From contig JACONQ010000012.1 of NCBI GenBank assembly GCA_014281115.1, positions 496,001 through 560,000 on the forward strand: a stretch of 64,000 nt of DNA, written 5' to 3'. The notes under the pieces were generated by a model. It searched no databases, had not been told where the DNA came from, and saw only the letters and a program-made list of their open reading frames with translations. This DNA comes from Laburnicola sp. R22_1 (Eukaryota > Ascomycota > Dothideomycetes > Pleosporales > Didymosphaeriaceae). The position numbers were made by a program, and so were the translations under genes. This document shows positions 32,507-45,519 of the stretch, one piece after another (the stretch's first letter is position 1; each line of letters starts with the position of its first letter).

Positions 32507-35500
32507 ATGTCGCTGTTAACGCTCCGCGACTCAACGATCGTGTTGACTGATTACACTAACTATACACCATGGCTGCAGCAGCTAAAAGCGCGATGCGAGC
32601 CAATGGATATATGGCCCATTATCAATCCAGACAGAGCCAAACTTCCACGCGAAAAGCCGACACCGCCGTCGCCGCTAGAAATAGCGAGTTACCAGCCGAT
32701 TATCCGCGTAAACGACGACGATCAACAGAACCCTCTAATACGCCTATTAGAGCTATTAAACTTAGGCCTTAAGGCATATAAGGAGGACATTGAGTTCTAT
32801 AAGATACAGCTTGAGGACTATAAGATTAAGGACAAAGAATACTGAGAAGAGAGAACAAGTCTTAAGAAAGTGGTTATCTATATCCAATCTACTGTGTTGC
32901 AACACCTGCAACGTAACTGCTGCAAGCCTGGAGAGCAGATCTGAAAATGGATCAAATCTCTAACGCAGACAGTAGGCGTTGATAAGGAAGACGAGCGGGA
33001 TAGGGCGAGAGCACGATACCTACAGGCTCTTAAGCCAATGAGACAACCCTTAAACTGGGATACCTGGCTAACTGAGTATGATTAGGCAGCTACAGAAGCA
33101 GAGACGAACAATGTCGCTGAAGTACAATTAATCCATGATACTATGAAGGACTTCCTGACTGCGATTATGAAGGCTGCCCCTACCTGGGGCGTGTCCTTTC
33201 AAGAAACTGGACGCCGAGACGCAGATATAACAAGGAAGGAGATAATGAAACGCTTCCAAGAACATATAGCAATACTCTACCCAATCAAGGGCAAACAGTA
33301 TAGGGGCGCCTTTGCTGCTGGTGAGCCATCTCTCGCTGCTGGTGGTGCATCCACCCTGGGCACTGACAGGGACGCCTCTCACGCTGCTGAAGACGCGCCA
33401 TCTTCCACAAATAACCAACGTGGACGGGGGAGACCTTAACAAAAACGATCCTTTGGTTAAAGTACTATATCTAAGCAGTCCTTAATAGAGGATACAACGG
33501 CAGTTGAAGGCAGAAAATGCCCTGCTTGTGGACAAAGGCATAGTCTAAAAGACTGCTTCTACGCATACCCAGATCATGCACTAGAGTGGTTTAGGCCACA
33601 ACCTGGCTTTACAGGCATGGTACAATACAGGATCCAAAATAATTTAGATCTATAAGAGGAGATAAGGAAGGTGAAAAGACTAAGGTCTTAAACACCTAGA
33701 ATCAAACTATCGCATACTCCTACTCCAACCCAAATTACTAAGGTTACTGATGATGAATAACTAGATGGCAGACAAATTACTGTCCTCTCAGCGAGCTTTA
33801 ATGCTATCGCATCTTCCTACTACTTAGACCCAAATACCTATCCACTACGTTACTCCGCGATCCTCGATTTTGGCACAACATGCCACATCTTTAACAATAT
33901 CGACCGTTTCGTCACGATGCAACCACCGTCGCCAGGAGACTTTATATGGGCGGGATCATCACGAGTTTAGATAAGGGGATATGGGAGTGTCCATCTACAC
34001 GTTAAGAGCGTACACGGAAATAGAGTACTAAGGCTAGACAATGTCGCCTACTGCCCTAATCTGCTATGCAATCTTGTGTCCTTCCAATTACTCCGCAGGC
34101 AAGGCCTCTAGTGGGACATAAAGGCAGATCTAACAACAATCAAGAGAAGGGACAATACAGTCCTAGCTGACCTTCAAGAACTCTATGGTCAATGGGTACT
34201 AGAATACATGCCCGAACAAAATCGTACTATACACAATAGTACGTATGCCACACACAAAATTACAACGCGCACCGCACAAGGTGTGCAGAAGGCAGACGCT
34301 ATTACATGGTATAAACGACTAGGCCACCCAGGTCCTTAGGCACTAGAACACACTGTGAATCACTGTGAGGGGGTGCGCCTCAAAGGACTTACTACAGTCT
34401 AATGCGACGCCTGCGGCAGATTAAAGCTTAAGCGACAAATTAGACAATAACCTAGGCAAATTAATGACGGTCCTGGCGAGAGAGTCGCTATAGACTTTCA
34501 CAATTATAAAGATTAGAGCTTCACTAGCGAGAAAAGCCAGATGCTCATTACTAATTAATTCTTAGGCATAGCTTGGGATTTCTACTTTAAAGACAATCGA
34601 CTAGCATAAACAATTATTAAGTTGCTGAAGGAATTTGTACTATTCATAAAAGTACAATTCAATGTAATGGTTAAGGTCATCGAATCCGACAATGAGATCT
34701 TTTTAGTCAAACAAGACGTTTATAGGTGGTGCGTTAGTGAAGGTATTGTTATTGAGCCTTCAGCACCTGATACCCAAGCTCAAAATGGAGGAGCTGAACG
34801 CTCAGGGGGTGTAATTAAGGAGAAGGGTCGTGCAATGCGACTTGACGCCAATCTCCCTTTCAACCTATAGCCAGAAATCACACGAGCGGCCATATACCTA
34901 TACAATTGAACTCCGAACTACGCTAACCAATGGCGATCACCACACAAAGTATTCTTTACGATGGTTGCTTTCCAAAACAGCATTGTTACTTAACTAAAGA
35001 AACCAAACTAGGCTTACCTTAGGGCCTATGGCTATAAAGCCTTTGCCTTGACTAATGATACTAAACGCGGCAAGAGTAAGCTCTAAAGGTTAGACCTAAA
35101 GGCATGGGTTGGATACCTAGTGGGCTACTAATTATTAAACATCTAGAGGATATGGATCCTACCACTTAACAAAGTCATTAGTACACGCGATGTCATCTTT
35201 AACAAAGATAAGGTGTTCTTAGGTAAAATAGAGGACCTGTTAGACAACCTTATGCACAGCACTACTAAAGAGATTGCTGCATGGACCTAATTAGTAGAGT
35301 TGCCACCTCTACTACCTAAGCAAGAAAACACTGAATTCTTCTATAAGGATGAGTTAATCACTAACACCCGCAATCGCGAGGATGAAGAAGAAGACCCGCT
35401 AGGGTATTACTAAGGGAGAAAGATCAATTACACCTACCCAACACCACTAGTGACACCTCCACCTATCGCATTACTTGTCTAATTAATAGCGAGTTTCGAA

Positions 35501-37300
35501 TACAATCAACACAACCAGTTACCTATTGGATTACCACAGCTAGATTAACGCGCTGTGCTATGGGCAGCCGCTTTCCTAGCAGGTACATAAGCAGGAAGCA
35601 GAGGCAAGTATAAGGGGAAGCCGCTTAACAAAGCTTAATTTAATCGCATGCTCGCAACAGAACAGAAACCCTACCAAAGTTAATTACCAGAACCTCTATC
35701 TAGCGGAACACAGATAGACAATCACCCGCTATTTAATATGTGGAAGGAGGCCGAGCAGGTACACCTACAAAGCCACAAGGAAATAAAGTCTTGGAGTGAG
35801 GTGTCCATTACCCTAGTGCGATCACGCGGCCACCAAATCCTCAATTGCATGTGGGTGTATACTTACAAACTCGACAAACATTATCGATTTCAGAAGTGCA
35901 AGGCTAGGTTAGTAGTGCGCGGAGATCAACAACGCCACCTTACTACTTAAGACACCTATGCTGCAACCCTCACAGGACGATCATTTCGCCTGATCATGTC
36001 CATGGCAGCTCGATACGATCTAGAGCTCAGCCAGTACGACGTCACCAACGCTTTCGTCCATGCGAATCTGGACAGAGAACTCTATATGAGAATGCCGCGA
36101 GGTTACACACGACCTGGCACTATCCTACAGTTGCACAAGGCACTGTATGGTCTTTAAATCTCACTACTGCTGTGGCAGAGAGAATTTACTAGCGCTCTTA
36201 GGGATCTTAGTTTTACTACAGTCCCTTATAAGCCTTGCTGTATAATTAAAGACAGCATTATTATCTTCTTCTATGTGGACAACCTTATCGTCGCCTACTC
36301 TAAAGATTAGAAACACGCTGCTAACGCAGTAATGGAAAAGATAAGTACACGGTTCATCCTTACTAGTGGTAATAATCTTTAGTGGTTTCTAGGGATTAAA
36401 ATTGTCAGAGACTGTGCAAACAGGCAACTCTGGCTGTCCCAGGTGTCCTATATAGACAAGATCAATCGCCTAATCGACCAACGCGACCTTAAACACGATA
36501 CCCTAATATCTGCAGTCAAACTACTACCCTAAGAAGGACTCGCTACAAAGGCTAAGATTAATTAATACTAGCAAAAGATTAGATTAATCCTTTACGCTGC
36601 AGTAACCACACGCCCTGATATCGCATTCGCAAGCTCTCGATTATCGCGATTTCTGTCAAATCCCAGCGAGGAGCATCACAACGCCGCCGACCGCGTACTG
36701 CTTTACCTGTCCTCTACCCGATTATTAGGGCTACGCTTTGGAGGAGCAGACACTTATGAGGTTGCTAGCGATGCCTTGTTTGCTGACAACACCCTTGATA
36801 GAAAGAGCTTATAAGGATACATTATTAAGCTATTTAGTGGTCTTGTTGCCTAAAAGGCGAGCAAGCAAGACACAGTTACCACCTTAACAACTAAAGCTAA
36901 GTTGCTAGCCCTTTCACAAGTTGCAAAAGAGGCACTCTTTACCTCTTGGTTAATTACTAAACTTAAGATCAAACTCTCCCTATCAACAATCACTATTAAC
37001 TGCGATAATTAACAAACTATTTAACTTGTTACCAAAGAAATCGCCAAGTTACAGACTAAGCTCAGGCACGTTAATATACACAATTATTGGCTTCGACAAG
37101 AAGTAGCTTGTGGAGCTATTAAAATCTAATACTAACAATTAGAAGAAATAGCAGCAGATGGCCTCACAAAGGCTCTACTAGCTAGAAAATGGGCCAAGTT
37201 TATAAATTAACTCGGACTTAAAGACGTTAAGGGTAGGATTACTAACCACAAGGTCGACCTGGACGAATTAGAACAAAGGATGGAAGCTTTTAGACTATGA
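32507..37300 (+). pseudogene. Copia gag-pol frame with nonsense codons only
   Basis: One continuous frame of 1,597 codons from ATG 32507 to TGA 37298-37300. By eye it contains roughly 45 internal stops, all TAA or TAG, and no frameshift. Gag occupies the first third; the knuckle is CPACGQRHSLKDC near 33517. The protease block is ILDFGTTCHIFNN near 33862. The integrase zinc region is WYKRLGHPG, and DTQAQNGGAER lies in its core. The reverse transcriptase has YDVTNAFVHANL and the active site YVDN in place of YVDD. RNase H ends ADGLTKAL. Stops fall where CAG, CAA or TGG are expected, and YVDD to YVDN is a G-to-A change; both fit CpA-to-TpA mutation on either strand. Confidence 0.92.
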
Positions 37301-37351
37301 GCAATAGTACAGCTGCGAAGAATTGGGTCTAGCTTAGGATGGCTCCAAGCT

Positions 37352-37360
37352 AAGGGGATG
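37352..37360 (+). other. Polypurine tract of the copia element
   Basis: AAGGGGATG directly before the 3' LTR TGTCAG, the expected site for plus-strand priming. Confidence 0.7.
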
Positions 37361-37596
37361 TGTCAGATAGACGGTCACTGTGCATTCCAGTGATAATTTC
37401 TCTGTGAAATACACTAAGGAGGCTGGCGCACTACTGTTTTGCATTGCCCCTGTACTATCATAGATAGTACAAGGGCCTTAGCATAGATAGAAACTTCTCG
37501 CGATAGCTAGGCTTCTCCATCACAATAAAATCATCACAGTCATCAATTCTCATTAATATATTATCTTAAAGTGACAGAACACTATCAAATCTGACA
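37361..37596 (+). repeat. 3' LTR of the copia element
   Basis: 236 bp, TGTCAGATAG to AAATCTGACA, followed by ACTAT. Same length as the 5' LTR and without indels relative to it. Confidence 0.95.
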
Positions 37597-37601
37597 ACTA
37601 T

Positions 37602-38192
37602 ACTTAGACGGCCTTACGCTCGTACCCACCACAATACGCCCCTCCTTTAAATAATATAATAGAAAAAGTAGAGCCTTCTACTTAATAATTAAAAAATGTG
37701 TAGAAAGGTAATTATAAAAAAAATCTAGTATATAGTAGTAGTAATAATATATATAAAATAATATTACGCCTTTTTTAATTACTAAGTAGGAGGCTCTGCT
37801 TTTTTTATTATGGTTTTTTTACGACTAAGGGATTTCTAATAAAAATATTATAATAATAGCAGTTATCCCTTCTATTATTATTAACACTTTTATTATATTA
37901 TTAAAGATAATAGCCTTTATTATCCTACCTCTAGGTAGATTTCATTAATGTTATACATATAATAATATAATAAAAAAGCAAAGCCCTCTACTTAGTAATT
38001 AAAAAGAGGGTAAAAATAATAATTATAAAAAAGTAATATTATAAATATTATATACTATTAAATTAACTACTTTGTAGTAGAATAATAAAAGCTTTTATTT
38101 TAAATAATATAATAAAAAAGTAGAGCCTTCTACTTAGTAATTAAAAAGTATATAAAAAGGTAATTATAAATAAATCTAGTATATAGTAGTAG
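37602..38192. repeat. Cluster of 107-bp repeat copies in both orientations
   Basis: TA-rich DNA with the signature TTTTTTAATTACTAAGTAGG followed by CTCTGCTTTTTT forward near 37770, and its reverse complement at about 37640-37690, 37970-38020 and 38060-38160. The forward copy is stretched by an insertion between its two halves and ends near 37960 with CCTCTAGGTAGATTTCATTA. The adjacent opposite copies make the block partly palindromic. Confidence 0.65.
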
Positions 38193-38576
38193 TATCGGCT
38201 TGCCGAATACCTTTTTAACCTTTTTTTAGTTTAAAGTTAAAGTAGGTTAAGATAAAAGGTTATTATATACTACTATATATAGTACCTAATTCTAATTAAA
38301 GACTAACCTTAAACACCTTAATAACGTAATAATAGTTTAAACTTACTTACACCCCTAATACCTATAAGCTCCTAGCCCTAATATAAGATTTACTTATAGT
38401 ATATATAGCACACCTAGCTTATTACTACTACTATTATTAGTTATTTACGCTTACGCTGCTACGTAGCGTACTTACTTAAATAAGCTAACTTAATAGTAAT
38501 AATAGTAATAATAGCTAGGAGAATCTTATAAATCTATATAATACTTTTATTATACTAGAGCTTATTAATAAATACT
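38193..38576 (+). repeat. Direct repeat D, copy 1 (about 380 bp)
   Basis: Begins ATCGGCTTGCCGAATA and ends near GAGAATCTTATAAATCTATA. It aligns along its length with 39588-39960, with mainly C/T and G/A differences and some small indels. It could be an LTR pair with about 1.0 kb between, or a segmental copy. No TG...CA ends are evident. Confidence 0.7.
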
Positions 38577-39017
38577 TTATCCTTTATCTTCTGCCTCTCT
38601 TTCTAGATTTAGTTACTAATAAGAAGTAATTATATTTACTAAAGTAGAAATTTAACCTTATAGTCCTTTATAAACTAGATAAGCTGCCAACCTAACTAGT
38701 ATACTAGAACTGCCTTATAGATAGTTAAGTATACCTACCCCTTACACTAGATAAGTATCTAATAGATAGAATAAAACTCTAGTATAGCCACTTTAATAGT
38801 AGTATTATAAATCTTTAGCGTATACTCTTTTATAATAGCAAGTATATTAGTATTAGACAATTTAGGGTTAATACTTAAGTAAATAGTAGGGTATAGAAAG
38901 ATAGAGATAGCAATAGAAGCTTTATTAAGGACAACCTTAATATAGTAATAAAGTAATAGTGTATTTAGTATGTATTACTCTTATCTACTTACAAAGTAAT
39001 ATATACCTATTAATATT
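38577..39017. other. Degraded sequence between D repeats
   Basis: TA-rich, without a recognisable product. Short peptides in one plus frame hint at retroelement gag, but not enough to call. Confidence 0.35.
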
Positions 39018-39165
39018 AACGAAATTATTATTATTTTGTGTATATTTTGTTACTACCACTGTGTGCTAGGTACTAGATTTTAGTGCCTCCTATTTTACTC
39101 CTCTCTGTATATGGTACGGACTCGACCTTAATTAGAATCTCTACACGACAAAGATGTTTAATACC
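39018..39165 (+). repeat. Repeat E, copy 1 (about 150 bp)
   Basis: Contains TATTTTGTTACTACCACTGT, TAGTGCCTCCTATTTTACTC and CTCTCTGTATATGGTACGGA, ending near CGACAAAGATGTTTAATA. It matches 52860-53012 closely. It may be a solo LTR or the 3' end of one; boundaries are unclear. Confidence 0.65.
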
Positions 39166-39587
39166 TATTAATATATTAACTTATATTATTTGCAATAATT
39201 AGAATAGTAGAAGAGAAAAGAGGATAACTATAGCATCACTACGCTAAAGTTTTATCCCTCCTCTACTAAAGTTCTAAGTAGCCTCTTTATAAAAAATTTG
39301 CTTATAGGAGTAATTCTACGCTAAGACTACTAAGCTTACTTAGTAGTTTAAATGCGCTTTTTTGTAATTATATTACCTTTTTTACGCTCTTTTTAATTAC
39401 TAAGTAGGGGGCTCTGCTTTTTTTATTATGTTATTTAAGATAAAAGCCTTTATTATTCTACTCCTAGGTAGTTAATTTAACAACACATAGTAGCAGTAAA
39501 ACAAAAAAGCCCTCTACTTAGTAATTAAAAAGAGTGTAAAAAAGATAATTATAAAAAAGTAATATTATATATATTATATATTATTAA
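39166..39587. repeat. AT-rich tract with a 107-bp repeat copy
   Basis: A forward copy of the 107-bp repeat lies at about 39385-39487 (CGCTCTTTTTAATTACTAAG to TAGTTAATTTAACAACACA). A partial reverse copy follows at about 39503-39545. The rest shows no feature. Confidence 0.65.
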
Positions 39588-39960
39588 GATCGGCTTGCTA
39601 AATATCTTATTTAACTTATTATTTTAGTTTAAGATTAAAGGAAGTTAAGATAGAAGGTTATTATATACTACTATATACAGCACCTAATTCTAATTAAAGA
39701 CTAACCTTAAATATCTAGTAATGTAACAATAGTTTAAACTTACTTATACCCCCTAATATCTATAAGCTTCTAGTCCTAATATATGGTTTACTTATAGTAT
39801 ATATAGCATATTTAGTTTATTACTACTATTATTATTAGTTATTTACACTTATACGCTACTTACGCGACGTACTTGCTTAGATAAGCTAACTTAATAGCGA
39901 TAATAATAGCTAGAAGAATCTTACAGATTTATGCAACACTCTTATATTAGAAAAGTTTTT
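39588..39960 (+). repeat. Direct repeat D, copy 2
   Basis: Begins GATCGGCTTGCTAAATATC and follows copy 1 through ACCTAATTCTAATTAAAGAC and ATAAGCTAACTTAATAG. It ends about 250 bp before the gypsy gag. I looked for a matching third copy after the gypsy coding region and did not find one. Confidence 0.7.
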
Positions 39961-40216
39961 TAGTAAGTATGTGCACCTAGGATATCTGTGTAGCTCTATA
40001 TATGCCTACGCACACTTATACGCTAAATATACCCTAAGAGCTCTAGTAATACCTATTTTTTTTACGTATACTTGTGTATAAGTAGGCACTCTACAACTTA
40101 TAATACCTACTATAAACACTAGCTATGCCGCTTATGCTAATACGCCTAGTGGCTAGTTAATGTCCGCGTTAATAGGCATTAGTTAGGCTTCTAGCCATTG
40201 TCTTTATAAGCCTAAC

Positions 40217-43200
40217 AAGTTTAAAGGCTTAGACGACCATAAGAATTATAAACTATAAAAGAGTTCTGTATACTTATACCTAAGCGCGTACAACTATATC
40301 TTTACAACTAAATACGCTAAGATAGAGTTTATTTTTAATCACACCCTTAATATAGCATATTAACGCTTAGAGCATCGTATAGACTTTGATAAGCCCAGTG
40401 TCTTTTAGTCTGCTAAAGACATTTTCGATATATTAGACCGCAGCTACATGGCGGCGGATCCTATGGGTGAGGCGTACGCAGCCATGTAGGGCGACTAGTT
40501 AAAAATTAAAGACCGCGAAAGCTTTAAAGAATGGCTATCCCGATTTAAGATTGCAACTGCATCTGTTAACGTTCCTAATTAGTAGAAAATTATTACCGCT
40601 ATCTAACTCTTAAAACCATTGTAGTTAGAGGCTAATAAGCAATGGTTAAACTTAGACTCATGGTTATTATTTATTAAAAAGATACGTTATTAGGCCATAA
40701 TCTTAAAGCTACAGGGCCCTACGTAGTAGTAGGGCAACAATAATAATAATTAAGGCAATTGTAGTGGGAGAGGTAGTTGCAGTAAAAGTAACAATACTAG
40801 TGGCAATATTTCTAGTCGTACTAACGTCTAGGTTAAGTTACTAATAGACAAAGGACACTACATTAAATGTGATAAGAAAGACCACTATTGTAAGAATAAG
40901 GACGCTTTGTGCAAGGGCAAACCGTAGCAACTAGCCAACAAGATTAAGGCCCTTATTAACGCAGGCCTTGCTGCGGTTAACATCTAACCTTTGTTGCTAG
41001 CTTCTACCGCGTTAACTAAAGCCAACCTATTAGAAAACTAGATGTTCCTATTAAAAGTCGTTAGTAGGGACCTTAAGAGTTATTACTAAAACTTTTACGC
41101 AAGATTAAAGAGCTAGAGCTGTAGCTAACTTAATAGTTATCGCAGCTCTAGAAAGTTATTAAACTCTATACAAACTCGCTTAATAAGGACATACTACTAA
41201 TATATAGGGCACAATTTATCTTTAAGTATTAGCTCTAGGCTACTAATAGAGGCAGAATTACTATTAACAGTCTTATAGATTTGGGCGCAACAAACACGTG
41301 CGTAAGTAAGAACTATATCGCTTATTGCAAACTCTATATAGTCTTACTTAAGAAGCCTATTTACCTACATCTTAGTAATAGCGTTATAAAATAAGTACTT
41401 ATAAAGGCGGCAGTGTTGCCTATATACTACAGTGACCACTTCTTTAAAAAGTTAGTATACGTCGTTAATATATTAAAATATAACATTATCTTCGGCATAT
41501 TATAGTTAAGTGCCCACAACCCAAATATTAATTAGAAAGACAAGACTATAACCTTTAACAAGCCCTATTATATAAGTAACTACTATATAAAAGGGCTCCT
41601 AATTATTATTACTAGTAAGAGTTATTAATAATAGTTACCTAAACTAAGAACACTACACTCTATGTATGCTAAAATAGATATTAAAGTTGTCTCTAGGTAC
41701 GTCGCTTCGCTTATGGCCCTTAAGGCCAACCACTATACTACTTAGCTATATCCCAAATATATATAGCGACTTAAGGAGCTTAGTAGGATTAATAATAAAA
41801 GTGAGTTAGATAATACCACTAATATTAAGGCTATGTTTACGTAGCTATTTTGTATTAATCTTATAGCTTTAACTTAAGAAGGCTTTAATAAGTTTTATTA
41901 GAAGATAAATTAACCTAATAAGACAAAGAAGAAGATACTAAAGTCACTACCTACCTGGCTTTAGGATAAGTAGAGGGCTTTTATAGTGCTAGAAGACTAG
42001 CTCCTACCTTATTAGCCTGGAGTAAACTATAAAATTAACTTAGAATCTAGGGCAAAGCACCCTACCACCTAGCTATATAGTATAAGTAAAAAGGAGGCTC
42101 TGATAGTAAAGACGTACATTAATAAAAAGCTTAGTATGGGTAAGGTGCAACACAGTACCTTAGATTTTATAGCTCTAGTGCTAGTTATTAAAAAGCCTAA
42201 TAGAGATCTACATATCTGTGTTAACTACTATTAGCTAAACGCTGCTATGGTAAAAAATAAGAACACGCTACCTAATATTTGTAGGACACTCTCCTAACTA
42301 TCTAGAGTATAGTAGTTTAGCGTCCTTAACATTATCGCGGCCTTCTATAAGGTGCGTATTAAGGATAAAGACAAATATAAAACCGCCTTTGCAATATAGT
42401 ATGGGTTATTTAAATACCTTATTATGTCTTTTAGATTGTGCAACACACTAGCGACTTTCTAGTCTTATATTAACAAGACGCTATAGGAATACCTAGATAA
42501 ATTTTATTTAGTATATATTAATAACGTCCTAGTCTTTAGTAAGATATTAGTTAAACACAAGAACTATATCCGCAAAGTCTATTAACGCTTAAAAAAGGCT
42601 AGGCTATACCTTAATATTAACAAGTGCGAGTTCGCGGTTAAGAAGGTTAAATATCTAGAACTTATCCTTACTATTAATAGTATTAAGATGGATCTCGCAA
42701 AGATCCGCGTTATAACTAAATAGTAGCTCCCTACTAACGTGTATAAGGTGTAGTTGTTTCTAGGATTTGCAAACTTTTATAGGCGATTTATTATTGGCTA
42801 CTTAAGCTTAGCAAAAGCGCTAACAGACCTAACCCGCAAAGAGGCTTCTGCGAAGTTCCCTCTTAACCCGCAAGGCCCCGCCACCAAAGCATTTAAGCAG
42901 CTTAAGAACGCGTTTATAATAGCCCCAATTCTGGCACATTTTAACCCAAATCTAGAGATATGGGTTAAGACAGACGCGTGAGACTTTATTATTACCACAG
43001 TCTTATTTTAGATATATAAGGGCGCTCTGCGTCCTATTACCTTTATGTCTATAAAAATAATACCGGCAGAGTGTAACTACACAATTTACAATAAGAAACT
43101 TCTTATAATTATTAAGGCTTTTAAAGACTAGCGATCTAAGCTATCTAATAGATTGCTTATTAATATAATATTAGACTACAAAGCACTAGAGTAGTTTATA

Positions 43201-44850
43201 ACCACAAAATAGTTAAACTGTTATTAGGCTTACTAGGCGGAATTCCTCTCTAAGTTTAACTTTAAGATTACTTATCGGCCGGGCAGGCAAGGTAGAAAGC
43301 CTAATTCTCTCACCTATTATTCAGGTAACTTGCCACACAACATACTAGACAATTGTCTTTAACACTAAGCGTAAATAATTCTTATGCCCAACTATGTTAA
43401 ACCTGTCCTACTAGCAGTTATATCTAAACCTATTTTAAAGATAGTCACACTACTTATAGAGCGTCCCGCTAAAAAAGTGTTGCACGCTACTTACCTCGTA
43501 TAAATACTAGTAGAAATAAAGGAGTTAGTAGTTAGCCTTACCGCGAGGTTATACTATCTTAGTAAGGAGGAATCTATTAAAGATAGGACAGTTAACAACG
43601 GCCCTCTAGAGAGTTGCGAGGCCACTTTACCAGAATAGGCAGAGTTGCTAAGCGAGAATCCCTCTATATAAAGTCATATTAGTATAATAGACTAGTTAAA
43701 ACAAGTAACCACTAGGAATTTTATTCTATAATAAATTATTGCGGCAAAGTAATAGGGCATATAACGTCTTCTAGTAGTAATAATATATAACCACAATATT
43801 AAGATGGAATTATAAGACTATAACGTTACTAATAGTTTGGTATTTTTCTAAAAACGAATTTTTATTCCCTTTAATAACATTCTCTATATAAATATTATAT
43901 AGTCGTGTTATAAACCCCTAGGGGCAGAACACGCAGGGAAAAGAAGAACGTACTATAAGGTTAGCTAACACTATTACTAGCCTAGTATAATAAATACAAT
44001 TGCTTGTTATACACGTAATTATATTACCTACTACTACTTAAAGCTATTTAAGAAATAGAAATAAGGACTCCTTTACCCGCTACTAGTGTCAAAGCGTTTC
44101 TAGAAAGATATCTCTATTAATTTTATTACTCTATTGCCAGATTGTATGCGTGGTAAAGTCACCTATTATTATATTATAGTGGTAGTTAACCGTCTATCTA
44201 AGCAACACAAGTATATTGTGCTTCTATTACTAAATATTAAGGTTATTGTTAGAGCCTTTATTAAGTACGTATAGTGCAAGGAGAGGTTTCCTAATACTGT
44301 TATCTCTAACCGCGGCGCCTAGTTCACATCCTACTTTTAGAGGAAGCTTTATAAACAGGTGGGTACATAACTCGCACTTATAATAGCTTTTTACCTAGAG
44401 AGTAATAGGCAGATAGAAATTATAAATACCGTCCTAAAGATGTATTTACATTATTACGTTAATTATACGCAGAATAACTACGTTAACTAGTTGCCTATTA
44501 CGCAACTCGCCACAAATTATAAAGAAAGTGTGTTTACTAGAGTTATGCTATTATTTATAACTAAGGGCTACTTACCATAATAGGGCTTTAAACCTATTAC
44601 TCTAGTCACAGCAATAGACTATTATAAGAAGTTATAACGTAAGGACGCCTAGTAGATAGTTTATTATATTAAAGATATTATACGCTTTATAAATAAAAAT
44701 CTAGCCTAGGCCTAATTAAAAATAGAGTTTTACACAAATAAGGATTAATAACCTATACTAGCTAGCTTCTAAGACAATCTATAATAACAATACCCTACTT
44801 ACCCACCTATCCACTACATTACTAGATAATTAACACCCACCTTTTAACCT
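40217..44850 (+). mobile_element. Ty3/gypsy retrotransposon coding region, RIP-degraded
   Basis: Gag starts near KFKGLDDHKNYKL (40217) with a knuckle-like CDKKDHYC near 40868. Pol lies in the -1 frame relative to gag and stays in one frame: protease LIDLGATNTCVS near 41275, reverse transcriptase from about 42170 with the active site degraded to YINN, the thumb block FLGFANFYRRFI near 42760, and RNase H with VKTDA. The connection segment [12 protein letters not shown] is near 43276. The integrase core runs through about 44110-44700, with NRLSKQHKYIV and ESNRQIEI. Dozens of TAA/TAG stops interrupt it. I could not identify LTRs on either side. Gag and pol in -1 register is normal for gypsy elements. 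Confidence 0.88.
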
Positions 44851-45341
44851 TTCGCTGCGTTACTAGATAATTAATAACTTAGAACCCCTATCCTACTTTA
44901 CTACTATAATATATAATAAATCGCGCGCGCACTTCCTACTCCTAATACTAAATGGCACCTAGCTATCCCCTAATAATAAATCTTTAACCTCTAGCATACT
45001 TCTCTAGTATTAGCCTTACTCTATCTATTACCTATAGATATCCTATAGTACAAGCGCGTATTCGTATATCTACTATATCTCTATTACCTATTCCTAAAAT
45101 CTATTAATATAATAGCCCTTTAGGACCTCTAAATTAAATAGCAGCGTCTTATACTTTATATCTCTAATAACCTTTAGCAAATCCAGTCTATTGCTTTTTA
45201 AAATAGCTCTAGTTTAATTTATCCATAATATAGCTAAGGACTAGACTGCTAAAATAGCAAAGAGAAAGCTATAGGTCGAAATTTATAGTTCCTAAAGCAT
45301 CTAGATATTTACTAATACCGTAATAAAATAAACTAGCTATA
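44851..45341. other. Tail between gypsy pol and the pogo-type transposon
   Basis: TA-rich sequence still partly open in the pol frame (peptides such as LYISNNL), so it may be the C-terminal tail of the gypsy polyprotein. It ends with TA at 45340-45341, the target dinucleotide of the next element. Confidence 0.4.
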
Positions 45342-45404
45342 ACGTACTTTGCACTCGAGTCGATTATTCTATTAAGTTAATTACTTTGCCAAGACCCCAC
45401 TAAG
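45342..45404 (+). repeat. Left terminal inverted repeat of the pogo-type element
   Basis: Pairs with 47157-47219 over about 63 bp with few mismatches. The mismatches are mostly transitions (for example CACTC versus TACTC), as expected from RIP. Confidence 0.9.
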
Positions 45405-45519
45405 TTCTATACTATTTACAATAGTACAGAGTTAACACAAACTATTTTTAATAGTCTAAATAGGCTAATCTATTTAGAATCTACTTCTATAGACTGCCTA
45501 TAGGTTGTTTTGTTATGCT

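Larger units (their letters stand above)
32230..37596 (+). mobile_element. Complete Ty1/copia LTR retrotransposon, RIP-mutated
   Basis: 5,367 bp bounded by two 236-bp LTRs of TG...CA form and flanked by the 5-bp duplication ACTAT (32225-32229 and 37597-37601). Domain order is gag with zinc knuckle, protease, integrase, reverse transcriptase, RNase H, the copia order. A purine tract precedes the 3' LTR. The element is clearly less TA-rich than its surroundings, so it entered already AT-rich DNA and has suffered less mutation. Six LTR differences suggest a recent or lightly mutated insertion. It cannot encode a functional polyprotein as it stands. Confidence 0.95.
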
